The notes beneath the pieces are model-generated. The model had not been told where the DNA came from. It ran no database searches and worked only from the letters and a program-made list of their open reading frames with translations. 64,000 nt of DNA. Source: Sitta carolinensis. Its lineage: Eukaryota > Chordata > Aves > Passeriformes > Sittidae. The DNA is taken from contig CM063298.1 in the NCBI GenBank assembly GCA_032173965.1, positions 10,539,501 to 10,603,500 on the forward strand. Direction: 5' to 3'. Made by a program: the position numbers and the translations under genes. This document shows positions 33,102 through 45,155 of the stretch, piece after piece; within the stretch, counting starts at the first letter, position 1; each line of letters begins with the position of its first letter.

Positions 33102-35147
33102 TCCTGCCTGCACAGTGACACTGCAGGAGCCAGCAAAGGGCACAGCTCACCCCCTTCTCCTGCTCACTGGGAGCCATGGTGCTGCCCAGTGACTGCCCAG
33201 CCCAAACCAGAGCTTTCCATGAGCTCCTGGGTGTCCAGAGCCCCCTCCTCAGCACAGCCTCCCCCCCTGCCCACGTTTCTGGGGCAGTGATGCTGTGGGG
33301 CTGTGGGAAGTGCCAAACACAGCATGGGCAGTGCTGCCTTCCTGCTGGAGGAGGCTAGGAGGGGATGTGGGTGCAAGCAAAACATTCCTGGGGTGAGGCA
33401 GGGGGTTGTGCTCCCCTCTGGGTGCAGGTGTGGGGTCAGGCCCCCCGAGCACTGCAGCAGCACTGGTGTCCCACACAGAGCAGTGTGCTGGAGCCAGCAC
33501 AGCAGGAAAACCCTCCCTGCCCCAGCCAGCTCTTCGTGGTGAGCCCCTGCCAGGGGGCCATGCCACACACCAGTGCTCTGACACTCTGAAAAGGCTCTTT
33601 TTGAGAGGAAAAGCACACAGAGCAGGGTGTTAAAATGTATTTCTTCTCGGTTTTGCTTTAAAGGCTCCTGCCCGACGGGGCAAGGCAGGCAGGCACTGCT
33701 CCCTCTGTGCAGTGTGGTGGAAAATCAGCAGCACCAAGAGCATGAGCTCAGTGAGAGGAGGCTCAGCCCAGAGCCTCCTCTCACAAGTCACCTCAACACC
33801 CAGAAGGGACTCCAGGACTGGCTACTCAGGATTCAGAGCATCCAAAAAAGGAGAGAGGCTGAAGCCAAGGAGCATTTGTCTTGTCCCTGTGTTGCATGAG
33901 TTAATGAACGTGGTGTTTCCAGCCCGCTCCATTCATCCAGCCTTCCCCTTCCAGGTCCCAAAGAGCCACAAAGGTCACATTGCTCTGGGATGTCCTCACG
34001 CCAGAGCTCCTTGGAAACTCTTTGTTTCCAAAGAATCGCCCTCCTGCCCCAACATAATAGTGTTGGGCTTCTCTTAGTGCATCTCATAATTGTCTAGATT
34101 TATGAGGCCCCTACTGAAATGTTGAAGACAGCATTTAGAGTCCCTCCGTTCTTGTTCTGTTTAATCCATTCCCTTTTTCCCTGGGTTGCGATTCCAGCTC
34201 AGCATGTGAAGCTCTGCTATTGCCAACAGGCTCTTTCATTTCCAAAATGAGGCAGTTCAACATCCCTATGATTCTGTCCCTTTCCCTCTTGTGGTCTCTC
34301 TTCACCTTTTTTACAAGTGGTTTCAATGGCAAATTAACTGCAGGCTGGCACAGATCAGCAGGCACAGTGAGCAGTGGGATTTAAGTCCCTTTGGCCAGCC
34401 AGAGTGACTCTCTGCTTGCCCTCGGGGTGGGCCCAGTGTCCTGACACTTTCAGAAAACTTTACCTTCTCCCAGGGCTTCCCACTAGCATCAGTCCCACCA
34501 CCTTCACCTCCACACTGTCTCCAGGGCACTCTCTGAAGGATTGATTCAGCTTGCAGGTCATAAATTTATTGATTTGAGTGAAAGGCTTGAACTTTGTCTT
34601 TACAGCCAGAGAAACACCAAAGGCAACAAATTGTGGGTGCCCCAAGATTGGTTTTTCACCCTGAGGCTCCCGTGGAGCCCTTTCCCTCGGCACAGTCTGA
34701 TGGTTGCATTCACTCAGGGTCTGGGTGAGCCATGATCCTTCTCCAGAAAATGTTTAATTGCATTTATAACAGCAATGTAACTGGAGCAATGGGATGGATT
34801 CACCTCTGAATTGACAAAGGATGGCCCTAGACATGATTCCTACTCGTGCTTGTTTCTTCTGCAGTCAGTCAGCTGCTGCAGTCCCCTGTCCAGAGCAGAG
34901 GGATCTGCCCACCCCTCTGTGGCCCTTCAGCCACAGCAAAACCCTCCCCAGCCGCAGCAAACGCGGGTGGGCAGAGGCAGAGGCTCTTTGAGACCTGTGA
35001 GTGAAGGCAACTCCAGCCTCCAGGAGGATCCTCCAGCATCCCTGCAGCTCCAGGAGCAGCATGGAGAGCTCGGAGCAAAGCAGCAGAAGCTGAAACAGGA
35101 TAACGTCCCCTGTCCCAGGAGGGTCCCTCCGCAGATGGGGTCCCCCA
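33102..35147. other. Unique sequence, nothing recognised
   Basis: GC-rich to about 33.9 kb, then mixed composition to 34.85 kb. No repeats or coding motifs recognised. Confidence 0.45.
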
Positions 35148-35724
35148 TGTCGGGAATAAATCCCCAAAATAATTTGGTTCAAAAGTTATGAAGTTAATAC
35201 GTTAGACAAAATAATCTTAAAGTTGTAATTACGTTAAGTTAAAGTTTTAAGTACCTGTTAATGTTTCTGCTGTTATTCGCCAAGTGTCCTGCTCTATCCT
35301 CGGGGACGGCGCCTGGGGCCACGAGGAGGAGGGCGGCACCACGGGAGCTTAATGCAAATGAGAGAAAACTGCACGAACTAACCAAGAAAACCCCTCGAAC
35401 TACAAGCCACCACAAACTAAAAGAGTTTAAATCACATCAATGGATCGGGGGTGAGATATAGTTGTCCTCCTGGACTTTTGGCTCCTCACCCCAGAAAAGA
35501 GGATCCCCGACCTCAGATCCAGCATGTGTTTTTAGGAGTTTTTGCAAAGCTGGAAGTTCCGCCTCTGATCACATCCCTTCCCTGGATAAAGCTGCATCCC
35601 TTCTCCTCTGAGTGACCCATGGGAGCAGCGGCGGCGTGAGCGCGACCCGTCGGCACCCACCCCGAGCTGATCCTTAAAGAAAAGCGTAAAAAAAGGAGCA
35701 AAATCTCCTGCCCTGTGTATTTCA
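35148..35724 (+). mobile_element. Candidate solo LTR (family D)
   Basis: Starts TGTCGGGAATAAATCCCC and has an AT-rich U3-like first part rich in TTAAGT and GTTAA motifs. This is followed by a CpG-bearing middle and a purine-rich 'aagaaaagcg...aaaaaagg' stretch before CCTGTGTATTTCA at 35712-35724. Flanks are CCCCA (35143-35147) and CTCCA (35725-35729), a 5-bp match with one difference. Length 577 bp and TG...CA ends fit an LTR. I have no second copy in the window to confirm it. Confidence 0.5.
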
Positions 35725-36063
35725 CTCCAGAGCCCTGCCAGCAGCTCTTGCTCTCCCCTGAGACGCAGCCGTCGAACAATCCCTCTGTAATTGGCATTTT
35801 TTGCTGAAATTAAAGCCCCGCTCAGTGAGCCCCGGCCAGGAACGCACGGCTCGCCCGGGGCTCGGGCTCTGCCCGTCCCTCGGTGCCCGGCCGTGATCCC
35901 ACCGCGGGGATGGCCGGGCAGGGATGCTCCCTCACCTGCGGGAGGCTGTGCCTGCAGTCCCCAGGTGCCCGCAGGTGGGACGGCTCTCCTGGCAGGAGCT
36001 GCGTGCGCCCAGCCCCGCCCTGCCCAAGGTGTGCTGCTGTCCCTAAAATCAGCCCTCTGATGT
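35725..36063. other. CpG-rich unique sequence
   Basis: Unique, moderately CpG-rich DNA (for example 35815-35930) between the LTR candidate and the next insertion candidate. There is no coding frame of note. It could be a small CpG island or part of a longer element. Confidence 0.35.
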
Positions 36064-36347
36064 GTTTGGGTGTGATGGAGTCGGTTCTCGTGAATTGTGA
36101 GATAAACAAGGATCATGGTTGCATTCCTTGGTGAAAAGACATCACCTGATGGACTTCTCAAGTGAGCAGTGGAGATGGAGAGGTGGGAACTGCTCTGTGC
36201 AATCTCTGCTTACTGCCCAGAAACTGAGAGATACGAAACCAACAATAAACTAGAGACTTCTTTTCTTCTTCTCTGCCTGAACCCCTGTTCTGTGTGTTGC
36301 TGTGTTCCCTCTGTGCCTCACAGTGACATCGTACCCCCGGGTTTGGG
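36064..36347 (+). mobile_element. Candidate insertion flanked by a 7-bp direct repeat
   Basis: The segment 36071-36340 starts TGTGATGGAG, carries AATAAA at about 36244 followed by a pyrimidine-rich 80-bp stretch, and is bracketed by GTTTGGG at 36064-36070 and at 36341-36347. The start and the polyadenylation signal suggest an LTR-like or retroposed piece. Its right end (CCCCCGG) is not CA, so a standard LTR is doubtful. Confidence 0.35.
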
Positions 36348-36535
36348 TCCATCCAGGGCATCACATTCCCCGGCATCCCCAGCAGAGCAGGCAACCAGCA
36401 CAGAGACACTCCTCTCCAAACCAGGGGAGGAAGGCAGATAGCAAACTTTGCATGCTGAATTTTCTGAAACTAACTATAAATGGTAAAAAAACTCAAAGTC
36501 TTGCTTTCTCTGGAGGTTTTCAAGCAAAATAACCC
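36348..36535. other. Unique spacer
   Basis: Nothing recognised. Confidence 0.4.
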
Positions 36536-36760
36536 CAAGAACGGCAGCTTCGACTTTTATTCGGATGAGAAAACATTCTTTTATTTTGACATCATCTTTG
36601 TCCGTTTTTTATCATAGGGATAAAGTATCTTTTATCTGGACACAATGCATCAAGTTGCAGGGTGAGTCATTAAGTGAATCTATACAATGGAGCCAAGGTG
36701 CTGCTCTGGGGCGAGGGCTGGCAGTGTCCAAATGTCACACTCAAGGTACAAGGCAATAAA
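36536..36760. other. AT-rich unique block with an AP-1-like site
   Basis: Low-GC unique stretch. TGAGTCA lies at about 36662-36668 and several TTTTAT motifs precede it. Candidate regulatory DNA by composition only. Confidence 0.25.
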
Positions 36761-38859
36761 CAGCTCTCTCAGGGTCTGCTTTAGGAGAAGTGTCACTCCA
36801 GAGACATCCCCACGAGCTGGGCATGGAGCTGAGCACATGAGCGGGCCTTTCTCACACCTACTCAATCCAGCAGGGCTGGGGGGTTTATCCATGGATTCCC
36901 TTTCAGGCCCTGGCATGCGGGCAGGTGTGGGAGCTGCTGTGGGGGGAGGCTCTGTCAGCCAGCACCGAGCAGCTTTTCCATCTGAAGCACTCCCTGTGTC
37001 CGGTGTCAAACTCTCAGAGGATTAACCTGGGGGCTGCAGGGCCCCTGGGCACGTCTGTGCTGGTTGGAAGGGGAGGCAGCCCCTGCACAGAGAGGGGCCA
37101 GGAGCTCAGAGAGCAGCAAACAGCCTCAGTCCCCCCTGGGCTGCTTCAGGCTGAGGGGCCAGAGCCACCTCAGTGACAGCTGTGACCCACAGCTGTTCCT
37201 TTGGGCAGGGATGTGCAGGAATCGCTTTGGCCATGGAGCCCTGCCTGCCCTTCCTGCAGGCAGCAGGCACTCCTCTCATCCTCCTCTCCTGGAAGGGCTG
37301 CTGAGCCAGCACAGGGGCAGCAGGAGGAGAATCCCAAGGCTTTATGGCCCTGGGCTCTCTGCACCCATCCCTTGCCACCACGCAGGGTCCCCAGCAGCCC
37401 AAAGGCAGGACCACCCCACTCTGCTGCCCCAGGGGAAGTGTGCCCAGCACAAGGCTGACCTTGAACACCCCCAGCACTCTGTGCCAGGCACAGCAGGAAG
37501 AACAAAGTGCTCATCTGACCAGGTTGTTCTCCCCAGGGCAGGCAGACACAGCAAGGCTGTGCCATGGGAAAGCCTTGAGCAAGCCCGTGGCTGCCTTGGC
37601 AAGGCTCAGGACTAGGAGAGGCAGCAGAGCTTCCCAGAGCAGAGCAGGGCTTGTGCTGGGCACCAGCCACCCCTCCAAACAACACCATGCCAGGGACAGG
37701 GGTGGGAAGGTGTTGTGCAAAACCTGTACAGAAGATCATCACCTGCAGCCCTGACTCAGACTTCAGTGGATTCAGTGACACCCTTTCCATGGATTTTCCA
37801 TAGAAATTCCATGGGGAATTTTTCTGTTTATTCTCATGTGTGGTATCTGGTTTTTTTCACCCTAAACCACAGCAAACACACAGCAATTGAAAACCATATT
37901 TATAAATGCAACTGGCCAGCAAACTGCTGTGCTCTGGTTAAGTCACTTCCCCCTTGTCCACTGCTTCCCTTGGGCACAGCTCTGGCTGGCCAGGAGAGGA
38001 AGGAGGGCACTCACCTGCCCTGGGGGGCAGGAGAGCCTCGCTGCTGGTGGGGCAGAGCTGGCACTGTGTCCTCCACTCTCATTCCCACCCTGTGAGGATC
38101 CATTGTGCTTCCCTTCCCCTCCCAGACACCACCAGGACAAGGCATCTCTTCACTGGACAGTCATTCTTCCTGGGATGGGAAACCTCAGCTCTGCTCTGCT
38201 CAAGCTTCCCTGCCCAGACCTTTCCAGAAAATGGGCTGTCCCAGGAGGAGAAGGAGGTGGGCAAAAGGTGCCCATCGTGGGAAGGGGGCACCTCCCCACC
38301 TCCCCCAAGTGCTGACAGTTTGGATCCTACGAGCCCTAGCCAGGAAGGAAAAGATCTGCTCTTTGTCTCCACGTGCTGCTGTTTCCCTGGAAAACCCAAC
38401 CATCAGTCACAGAGCAGAGGAGCACACAAGAAAACAAAAATTACTTTTGTAATTTTTAACTACAGACTGGTCCATCCAGCTGTGCCTGGGCTGGGGGCTC
38501 ACAGGGCAGGAGTGGTTCAGCAATGGATAGGTTAGGCTGGAAATGTGTTCTCCTGACCTGAAAGCTGGTTTGGCTCTCCAGAGGTGCCAGGGAGCTGCCT
38601 TTGCCTGCTGAATGAGAGAGGAGGGTGACAGGGAACATGGGGAGCCAGAGCTGTGGGTGCTCCCCAAGGAACCAGGGCCAGTGAGCAGCACCCTCTGCAC
38701 AGAGCCCAGCTCACCCAGGGCAGAGGCTTCCTCCTGCCAGGGACACCAATCCAGGCACCTCCTGCACCCTGGGGGACACACTGTGATCAGCTTTCACCCT
38801 CTCTCCTCTCAGAGGGATCTTGTGCTCCCTTGCCCCTCTCCCTGCACTGCTCCAAAGCC
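36761..38859. other. Unique GC-rich sequence, nothing recognised
   Basis: Frames of up to 206 codons (37170-37790 minus) overlap others in most phases and carry no family motifs. No repeats were seen. Confidence 0.45.
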
Positions 38860-39210
38860 GTTGGATTAAGACTCAAAGGTGAAAGCACAGCAGGAAACGC
38901 TTTGATACCAAGAGAGGAACAGCCGAGGAATGTTACAGGATTTTTCCGTGGCTGTTTCTTCTCAAGCATGTGCACAAGCAGCAGCGCTGGGTTATGCAAC
39001 TTTGCCTCGGTGCCTTCAGCTGCTCCGGGCAGGGAGAAGCGGGCGTTATTTAGAATACCCCCTCCTTAAATCAAGCTGAGAAATGGGGACTGGCACGAGC
39101 AGCAGGGCTTGCAAACTCCGTCGATTCCAAATGTTCCCACTAATTAGCACAACACAGCGTCTTTCCAAGAACAAGGGAAGCTCAGAAAGCCCGCGGCAGT
39201 GCAATGGCAG
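38860..39210. other. Mixed-composition unique block, candidate conserved non-coding DNA
   Basis: Unique DNA with preserved CpGs outside any island and AT-rich motifs (TTATTTAGAATA, CTAATTAGCAC near 39140). It lacks repeats and coding frames. The pattern resembles regulatory DNA, but this is inference. Confidence 0.25.
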
Positions 39211-42200
39211 GCAGCCTGATGGAAGCGGCTGTCCTGAGGGTGGGTGGCCAAGCCCTTGTGGATGTGGCCTGGCTTGGCTCGCAGCACAGCCTGACCACGC
39301 GGCAGGGCTGGAAAACCACTCGGATGAACGTACCCTTCAGGAGCCTGAGACTCCTGAAAATTTGCATTTGCTTTCCCTCGGAGGCAACTCCTCCTAAGCT
39401 TCCCGCAGATGGTCTCCTTCCAGCCCGGTGCTCCGGGAGCACCCAGTGCCACCAGCTGCTCCCGGGACCCTGCAGGACTCAGCCGTGGTGCCACACGAAC
39501 TGCAGGACACCTCAGCTGGGGCTGCAATAGAAGGGCATGGAGAGGGAAGGCTCCTCACAGCTCCTGCCCACGTACCTGATGTTCACAGCCACGCCTAAGT
39601 GTGTCCTTTGAAGATCTCAGCTTCCCTGCCTAGCCCTCTCCCTGAGGCTGGGGCGCACCTGGATCTCTCAGTTCTGGTGTTGGGGGTCTGCCCAAACTCT
39701 ATGAGAGCCCAGTGATGTTTGTGAACTCGGAGATCAGCTCAGCTGGATTCCATTTGGGAGGGGAAGGAAGCTGCTGAGTGCACCAGACACCTCCTCTCTG
39801 AAAATTCAGAGTCTGCAGCGGGTGCAGCCCAGCGTGGGTGTTTGGTGGAAGAGCTGTGCCTGCAGCACACTTCCCTCTGCTCAGCAGCACTGACACCCCT
39901 CATCCTGCAGATCATCACGAGCATCTCGGAGCCATCATGCTCACAAACCTGCTGGGGAACGCTGCCCACACGCTCTGCAGCTCCAGGAGCCCCCGGCAGG
40001 AGTGGGACCGTGGCTCCCCGGGGCTCCTGATGGGGGAGAGGAGTGTGAGCAGCTTCTGGCCGGGGGACAGAGCTCTGCCAGTGCTCCTGCAGGAGCTGTG
40101 CCCCAGCACAGAGCTGTGCTGAGCACCTCAGGGTGACAGTGGCCGGCTGAGGCAGAGAGCTGGGCTCCATCCTCCTCCTGCAGCAACCCCGAGCATCCTG
40201 CAGCTCACAGGATGCCTGTGCAGCTCTTGGCAGTGGAGAGAGCTGCTGCAGGCACACACAGGGCAGCATAACCAGCACCTCGGCCCCTGCTGCCAGGCAG
40301 GAGCAGTGGGCAGGCAGGCTGTCCGTGGAGCTCAGAGCAGGGGGTGGCAGGACCGAGCCCAGGGCTCCACACCAGCCCAGCCTGCTGGGCACTGCCCCAC
40401 GCTGCCTTGGGTTGTGTTTCCATTCCTCCTTCTCGCTCAGAAGGTGGCTGGAGCTGCTCCCCTGCAGCGCAGGGCAAGGATCAGCTCAGGACCAGGGCAC
40501 AGGCAGCTGAGCACACGCAGGAGGGCTGCCCGTGGATCCTCATCCCAGCCACACGCAGCACATCCCCTCCGGGGAAACGCAGTGTTTGGATCGCGGCTGT
40601 TGGGGAGAGAGGCTGGAAAACCACCCTGGACCTGTGCTCAGCACTGGGGAGGGAAAAGCTCCCTGAGTGCTGCTGCTGCCCTCGGGGGCTTTCACACACT
40701 GTGCCCCCGTTTGGCTGTGGGCAGAGCTTTCCTGCCAAAATACAACTGTGACTGACTGCCCTAAGTCAGTGCTGGCTCTGGACCACCTGCCTCAGCTGAA
40801 TCATTGGAGAAGGGACTCAAAAACAAACCAAGGAGACAGTGAACCACCTTTGGGCATGTGGCAGGAACCCCTGGGCTGTGATGATGTATTCAGGAGGGCA
40901 CTGTTCACCTTAAAAAAGGGGTGCAAAATCTTTCACAAGCAGAGGGGAGGTCACCCAGCACACACCATACCCCCAGCCATGAGTGAAGTCTTCTCCCTGG
41001 CACAGTGAAGAGAAAATTCATTCCCACATCTCTCAGGAAAGCACAATACCAGGCAGCTCAGAAAGATCTGGGATCTCCAGCCCTTGATGGGATGTGCCAA
41101 GGAAGAGTGAACAGCACTAGCTGGCATCCGGGGGGCTTTTCAGCACAAGGCAAAGTTTACTCAGCCACTGCCAGGCAGGCAAATACTGCAGCCTGCCCAG
41201 AGAGCAGGGACAAAAGGTGGTCTGAAAAAATTCGGGTGGTGGAGGGAGGAGAAGCAGAAGAATGATCAGGGTGCTGTGGAGTCCCAGAGCATGCTGCAGA
41301 CACTGCCAGGCACCAAGGGGTGCTGGCCACGGGCTTTGGGAGAGGTAGGATGGAAAAAGCATTTCAGGGAGGCTCAGGTGGCTCCTGCATCACCTCCTAG
41401 ATGTGATGGCCCTTGGAAAGTCATCTCCTCTTTCCAACACACCCCGAGGGAGGAAGAGGGAAAGCTGAAACCCCACTGAAATCGCAGGAGGTCCCTTGTG
41501 GTTCCTGGCTCGGGCTGATGCGGATCCATTTCAGCTGAGTGCAGGATTATCTTGACAGCTTGAAAGCTATTCTTAACCACAGCTCGTGCCCAGCACACCC
41601 CCAGCTGGGGGAGGCACCGTAAATCAGCGCTGGGTGGACACGGGGAACCAAAGCAGGATAGGAGAGAAGGGGCCGTGACAGAGGTGAGACACTCTCTGAC
41701 AGACGCCTCCGATTCCAGACCTTGGAGCTGCAGCCACGTGGGAAGGGCAGAGAGCTGGGTTAAAGGATGGTTCAGTGGGCTCAGCCTTGCTGCCACAGCC
41801 TGCAGCACCTCACAGCTCCTGCTGGAGTTCAGGGCTGCTGGGCCACAGCTGTGCTGCCAGAAGCAGAGAGGCTCCAGACTCCGCTCATCCCAGACTGAGA
41901 AGAAGCAACAGCTCCAAGAAATGAGGCAGAAGAGCTCAGGAAGAGTATGGGTTATTCCCCAGACACCCTCTGGGCAGCAATGGGAATCTCAGGGTAGACT
42001 CCAAACCTTCCTGGTGGCCAAAGGTGGCAAATGTGCATCAGCTCAGTGGCAAGCAAGGCCCCCATCCCATTCCTGTTTCAGCCTGACTCTTCCTAACATG
42101 CAGCTTTCCCATGGCCCCGTGCCTTGGGCAAAGCAAAATGCCGATAGTGCAGGAGGAGCAATGGCTCTGCTCTCCAGGGACTGACAGGGGGGACAGGAGG

Positions 42201-43449
42201 AGAAAACAGGCAAACTCTGACCCCTCACAGCACGTTTGGTCCTGTCTTCCCTCCTTCTCTTCTGCTCAGCCACCAGGATTCCCCTCTCTTTCCACCTCTG
42301 CAGCTCTGGGCACAAGAGGGGAGGGGGCAAAAAAATCCTGATGAGAAAGCAGAGTAGCTGCAGCATTCTGAGGGCAAAGTGGCCAGGACATGGGGCTGGG
42401 GAGCAGCTGGAAGCTTGCAATCCTCAGGGAACCACTGCAAACCCTGCAGAGACACCCTCATGCCCCTCAGGAATTAAGGATGAACCTTGTGTGGGGAGCC
42501 CTGATGCACCCAGGGAGAAACTGGCCTCCATGATGGGATCTGTAAACCTACAGAACTCCCAGTGGGACATTTCTGGAGGCAAAAAAGTGTTTGAGTCCCC
42601 AAGGCTGCCCATGCAATGACCTGCAGGATTTGCCTGTGGGGTGTGGACACTAGGTGAGGTTTATTTTTATATTTAAAGCAGCCCTGTCAGCAGCAGTGCC
42701 TGGGCTGGAGACAGCTCTGATGGTGACAACAGCCAGGAAGTCCCAGCCTTGGCAGGGCCAGTCCTCCCTCAGGTCAGCTGTGGACCAGCCCTGCAAACCA
42801 GAAATGGCCTTTAAAGGGTGAGTTTTGAAGGTGCCAGCATCTAACTCCTCAGCTTCTCTTAATTTTTGCCTTCTTGCCAGTCGTCCTGCTTTACAGACAG
42901 GACATATCACTTCTCCTAATTGCTCAAGGAGTCCCTGGCCAGGACCTGTGTGAGGGTTTGGCCATCAACAACAGACAGGGCTCCATATCTCCACCAGTGT
43001 CCACCTCCCTCCCTCCCAGCTCCCTCCCTTCCAGGTGAGCCTCTGCCAGAAAAGATTTGGGATCTGTGGCAAACTCCAAGGCTCTGGAGAGGCTTTGGCC
43101 TCCTCCCCTGATCTCCAGCCCCAGCACAGTGACTGTTTGCTTGCTCGGTGCAAGTTTATCCTGGAAGCCCTCACTGATCCTCGGCCACATTCGTCACTTG
43201 AGTCTCTGCAGAGCCTCTGCCAGCCCAGGTGGGGTTTCTGCCCTTTCCCCCAGCTCTCAGCTCTGCTGGGGCCAGCCTGCAGAGAGCCCTGGCTCCCAGC
43301 CACACAAGCAGGGCTGGTATCAGATCTGGAGCACACAGTCTGCTTTATGGGGAGAGGTTTGGCAGCAGCTGGCCCGCTCTGCTGACTGCTCAGCCTCTCC
43401 TCCCTCTGCCTTTCCATCCCTGCACCAGCACGCCAGGCCAAGCCAGAGG
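39211..43449. other. Unique sequence, nothing recognised
   Basis: A long repeat-poor GC-rich stretch with an AT-rich patch at 42655-42680. Many overlapping frames (39739-40392 minus and others), none with domain content or consistent splice signals. Confidence 0.45.
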
Positions 43450-44068
43450 GGACATGTCACTGGGACATGTCACTGGGATATTTGGGAACATTTCACTGGG
43501 ATATTTCACTGGGAGCACATGTCACTGGGAGACACATTTCACTGGGACATTTCACTGGGGACATGTCACTGGGACATGTCACTGTGGACATGTCACTGGG
43601 GACATTTCACTGGGATATTTGGGAACATTTCACTGGGATATTTCACTGGGGACATGTCACTGGGGGCATTTCACTGGGGACATGTCACTGGGGACATTTC
43701 ACTGGGACATTTGGGAACATTTCACTGGGATATTTCCCTGGGGCATTTGGGAATATTTCACTGGGACATTTCACTGGGGACATGTCACTGGGACATTTCA
43801 CTGGGGACATTTCACTGGGGACATGTCACTGGGAACATTTCACTGGGACATTTGGGACTATTTTACTGGGACATTTCACTGGGACATTTCACTGGGGACA
43901 TGTCACTGGGGACATGTCACTGGGAACATGTCATTGGGGACATTTCACTGGGACATTTGGGAACATTTCACTGGGACATTTCACTGGGGAAATTTCACTG
44001 GGACATTTCAGTAGGGATATTTCACTAGGGATATTTCACTGGGGACATTTCACTGGGGATATTTCACT
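43450..44068 (+). repeat. 13-14 bp minisatellite, about 44 copies, with higher-order structure
   Basis: Unit ACATTTCACTGGG(G), with variants ACATGTCACTGGGG, ATATTTCACTGGG and the shorter ACATTTGGGA. The short variant recurs at spaced intervals (near 43480, 43618, 43710, 43745, 43850, 43955), each time followed by an ACATTTCACTGGG copy. This gives a higher-order pattern of roughly 90-140 bp. Long plus frames across it encode only Leu/Gly/Thr/His/Trp repeats. Confidence 0.96.
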
Positions 44069-44620
44069 CCAGGCCATGGTCTTTGTCTCCATGTGACTAT
44101 ATCCTGCACCAGCTGGGCACATCCTACTGCAAATCCTGCCCATGCCCTTCTCCCCCTCGCTGGTGTTCAGGCTATGTGGGATCTGCTCTGTTTTGGACAT
44201 CAATGAAGTTGGCACATTCACTCTTTTTTTGGAAAGGCAAGCTTGGTACTCACAGCTTCAGAACAATTAGCACATGGAGATGTCCTGCTGGAGGAATGTT
44301 CCCTTCACCTTTCTTGCTTAATGTTCCAAGGAATTTTTTTTTTTTTTTTAATCAGTACAAAAATCAGACAAAAGCCACACTGTGCTGCAGTACTGAAAGT
44401 ACATCCCAATAATTCAGAGTAAAATGCTGTACAAGACAGGAGTACTCCCTCCCCAAACAGCCATTTAAGCAAAACAAATTCCTGGTTAAACTCCTAAAAG
44501 ATGTGGCCAATGCTGAGGATGCACACAGCTCCAGATGAGCCTGGTGGTGCCTTAACACACCCTCAACAGGTGGCTGAGAAAGCATTTAAAGGATTGATGG
44601 CATCTTTGGGATCCTTTATC
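44069..44620. other. Unique sequence with a T run
   Basis: T run at about 44334-44350, otherwise mixed unique DNA. Nothing recognised. Confidence 0.45.
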
Positions 44621-44690
44621 CACTGCCTGTGGTGGGGGGTTGCAACTGGAGGGTGTTTAGGGTCCCTTCCACTCAATCTCTGCAGGGGAT
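44621..44690 (+). mobile_element. Short CR1 3' end relic
   Basis: The string 'gtggtggggggttgcaactg' followed by 'agggtcccttccactcaatc' matches the last part of a CR1 3' UTR. It has no octamer tail. Very short, so tentative. Confidence 0.5.
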
Positions 44691-44845
44691 GAATTCCCCT
44701 TGGAGTTTGTCTCCTCAGGGAGGGGTGCCCTGTCCTCATGGCCCACAAGCTTGGACAAGAAGCACATTTTGGAGAGTTCTGTGTACAGCTGGCCAAGAGA
44801 CAGCCCTAGACTTGTGCTTGGAGCAGGCTGGTGGCCCAGGATGAG
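44691..44845. other. Unique spacer
   Basis: Nothing recognised. Confidence 0.4.
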
Positions 44846-45155
44846 GAATCACGGAGTGGAATCACAGAGCAGAATCACAGAATCATGGAAGCTCCCGAGC
44901 TGGGAGGGATCCCTGGGATCACCCAGACAGACATCCAAAAACCCCACCCTGAGCATCCCTGGCTGTCCAAACCCTCCTGAGCTCTGGCCGTGCCCATTCC
45001 CTGGGGCTGGGCAGTGCCAGCACCCTATGGGGGAAGAGTTTCCCTGAAATCCCAGCTCCAGCCATTCCCTGTCCCAGAGATCAGAGCTCCCCCTCTGCTG
45101 AGCTCTGCCCTCATCTCCTCTGCTCCAGCTCCCTCAGCCTCCAAGCCCTGCACCA
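44846..45155 (-). mobile_element. CR1 LINE, 3'-terminal fragment (minus)
   Basis: On plus it starts with a decayed reverse octamer tail (AATCACGG, AATCACAGAG, AATCACAGAATCATGG). Then come 'ctcccgagctgggagggatc', 'catccctggctgtccaaac', 'cctcctgagctctgg' and 'ggggaagagtttccctgaaa'. This is the order of a CR1 3' end in reverse. 5'-truncated and non-coding; the left end of the element is approximate. Confidence 0.92.

Noticed and set aside
32220..33290. 356-codon frame as a proline-rich protein
   Set aside because: The body is the 51-bp array. The minus strand is equally open, and there is no independent coding evidence.
43057..44028. 323-codon frame with His/Gly/Trp/Thr repeats
   Set aside because: Read-through of the 14-bp minisatellite into unique DNA on the left.
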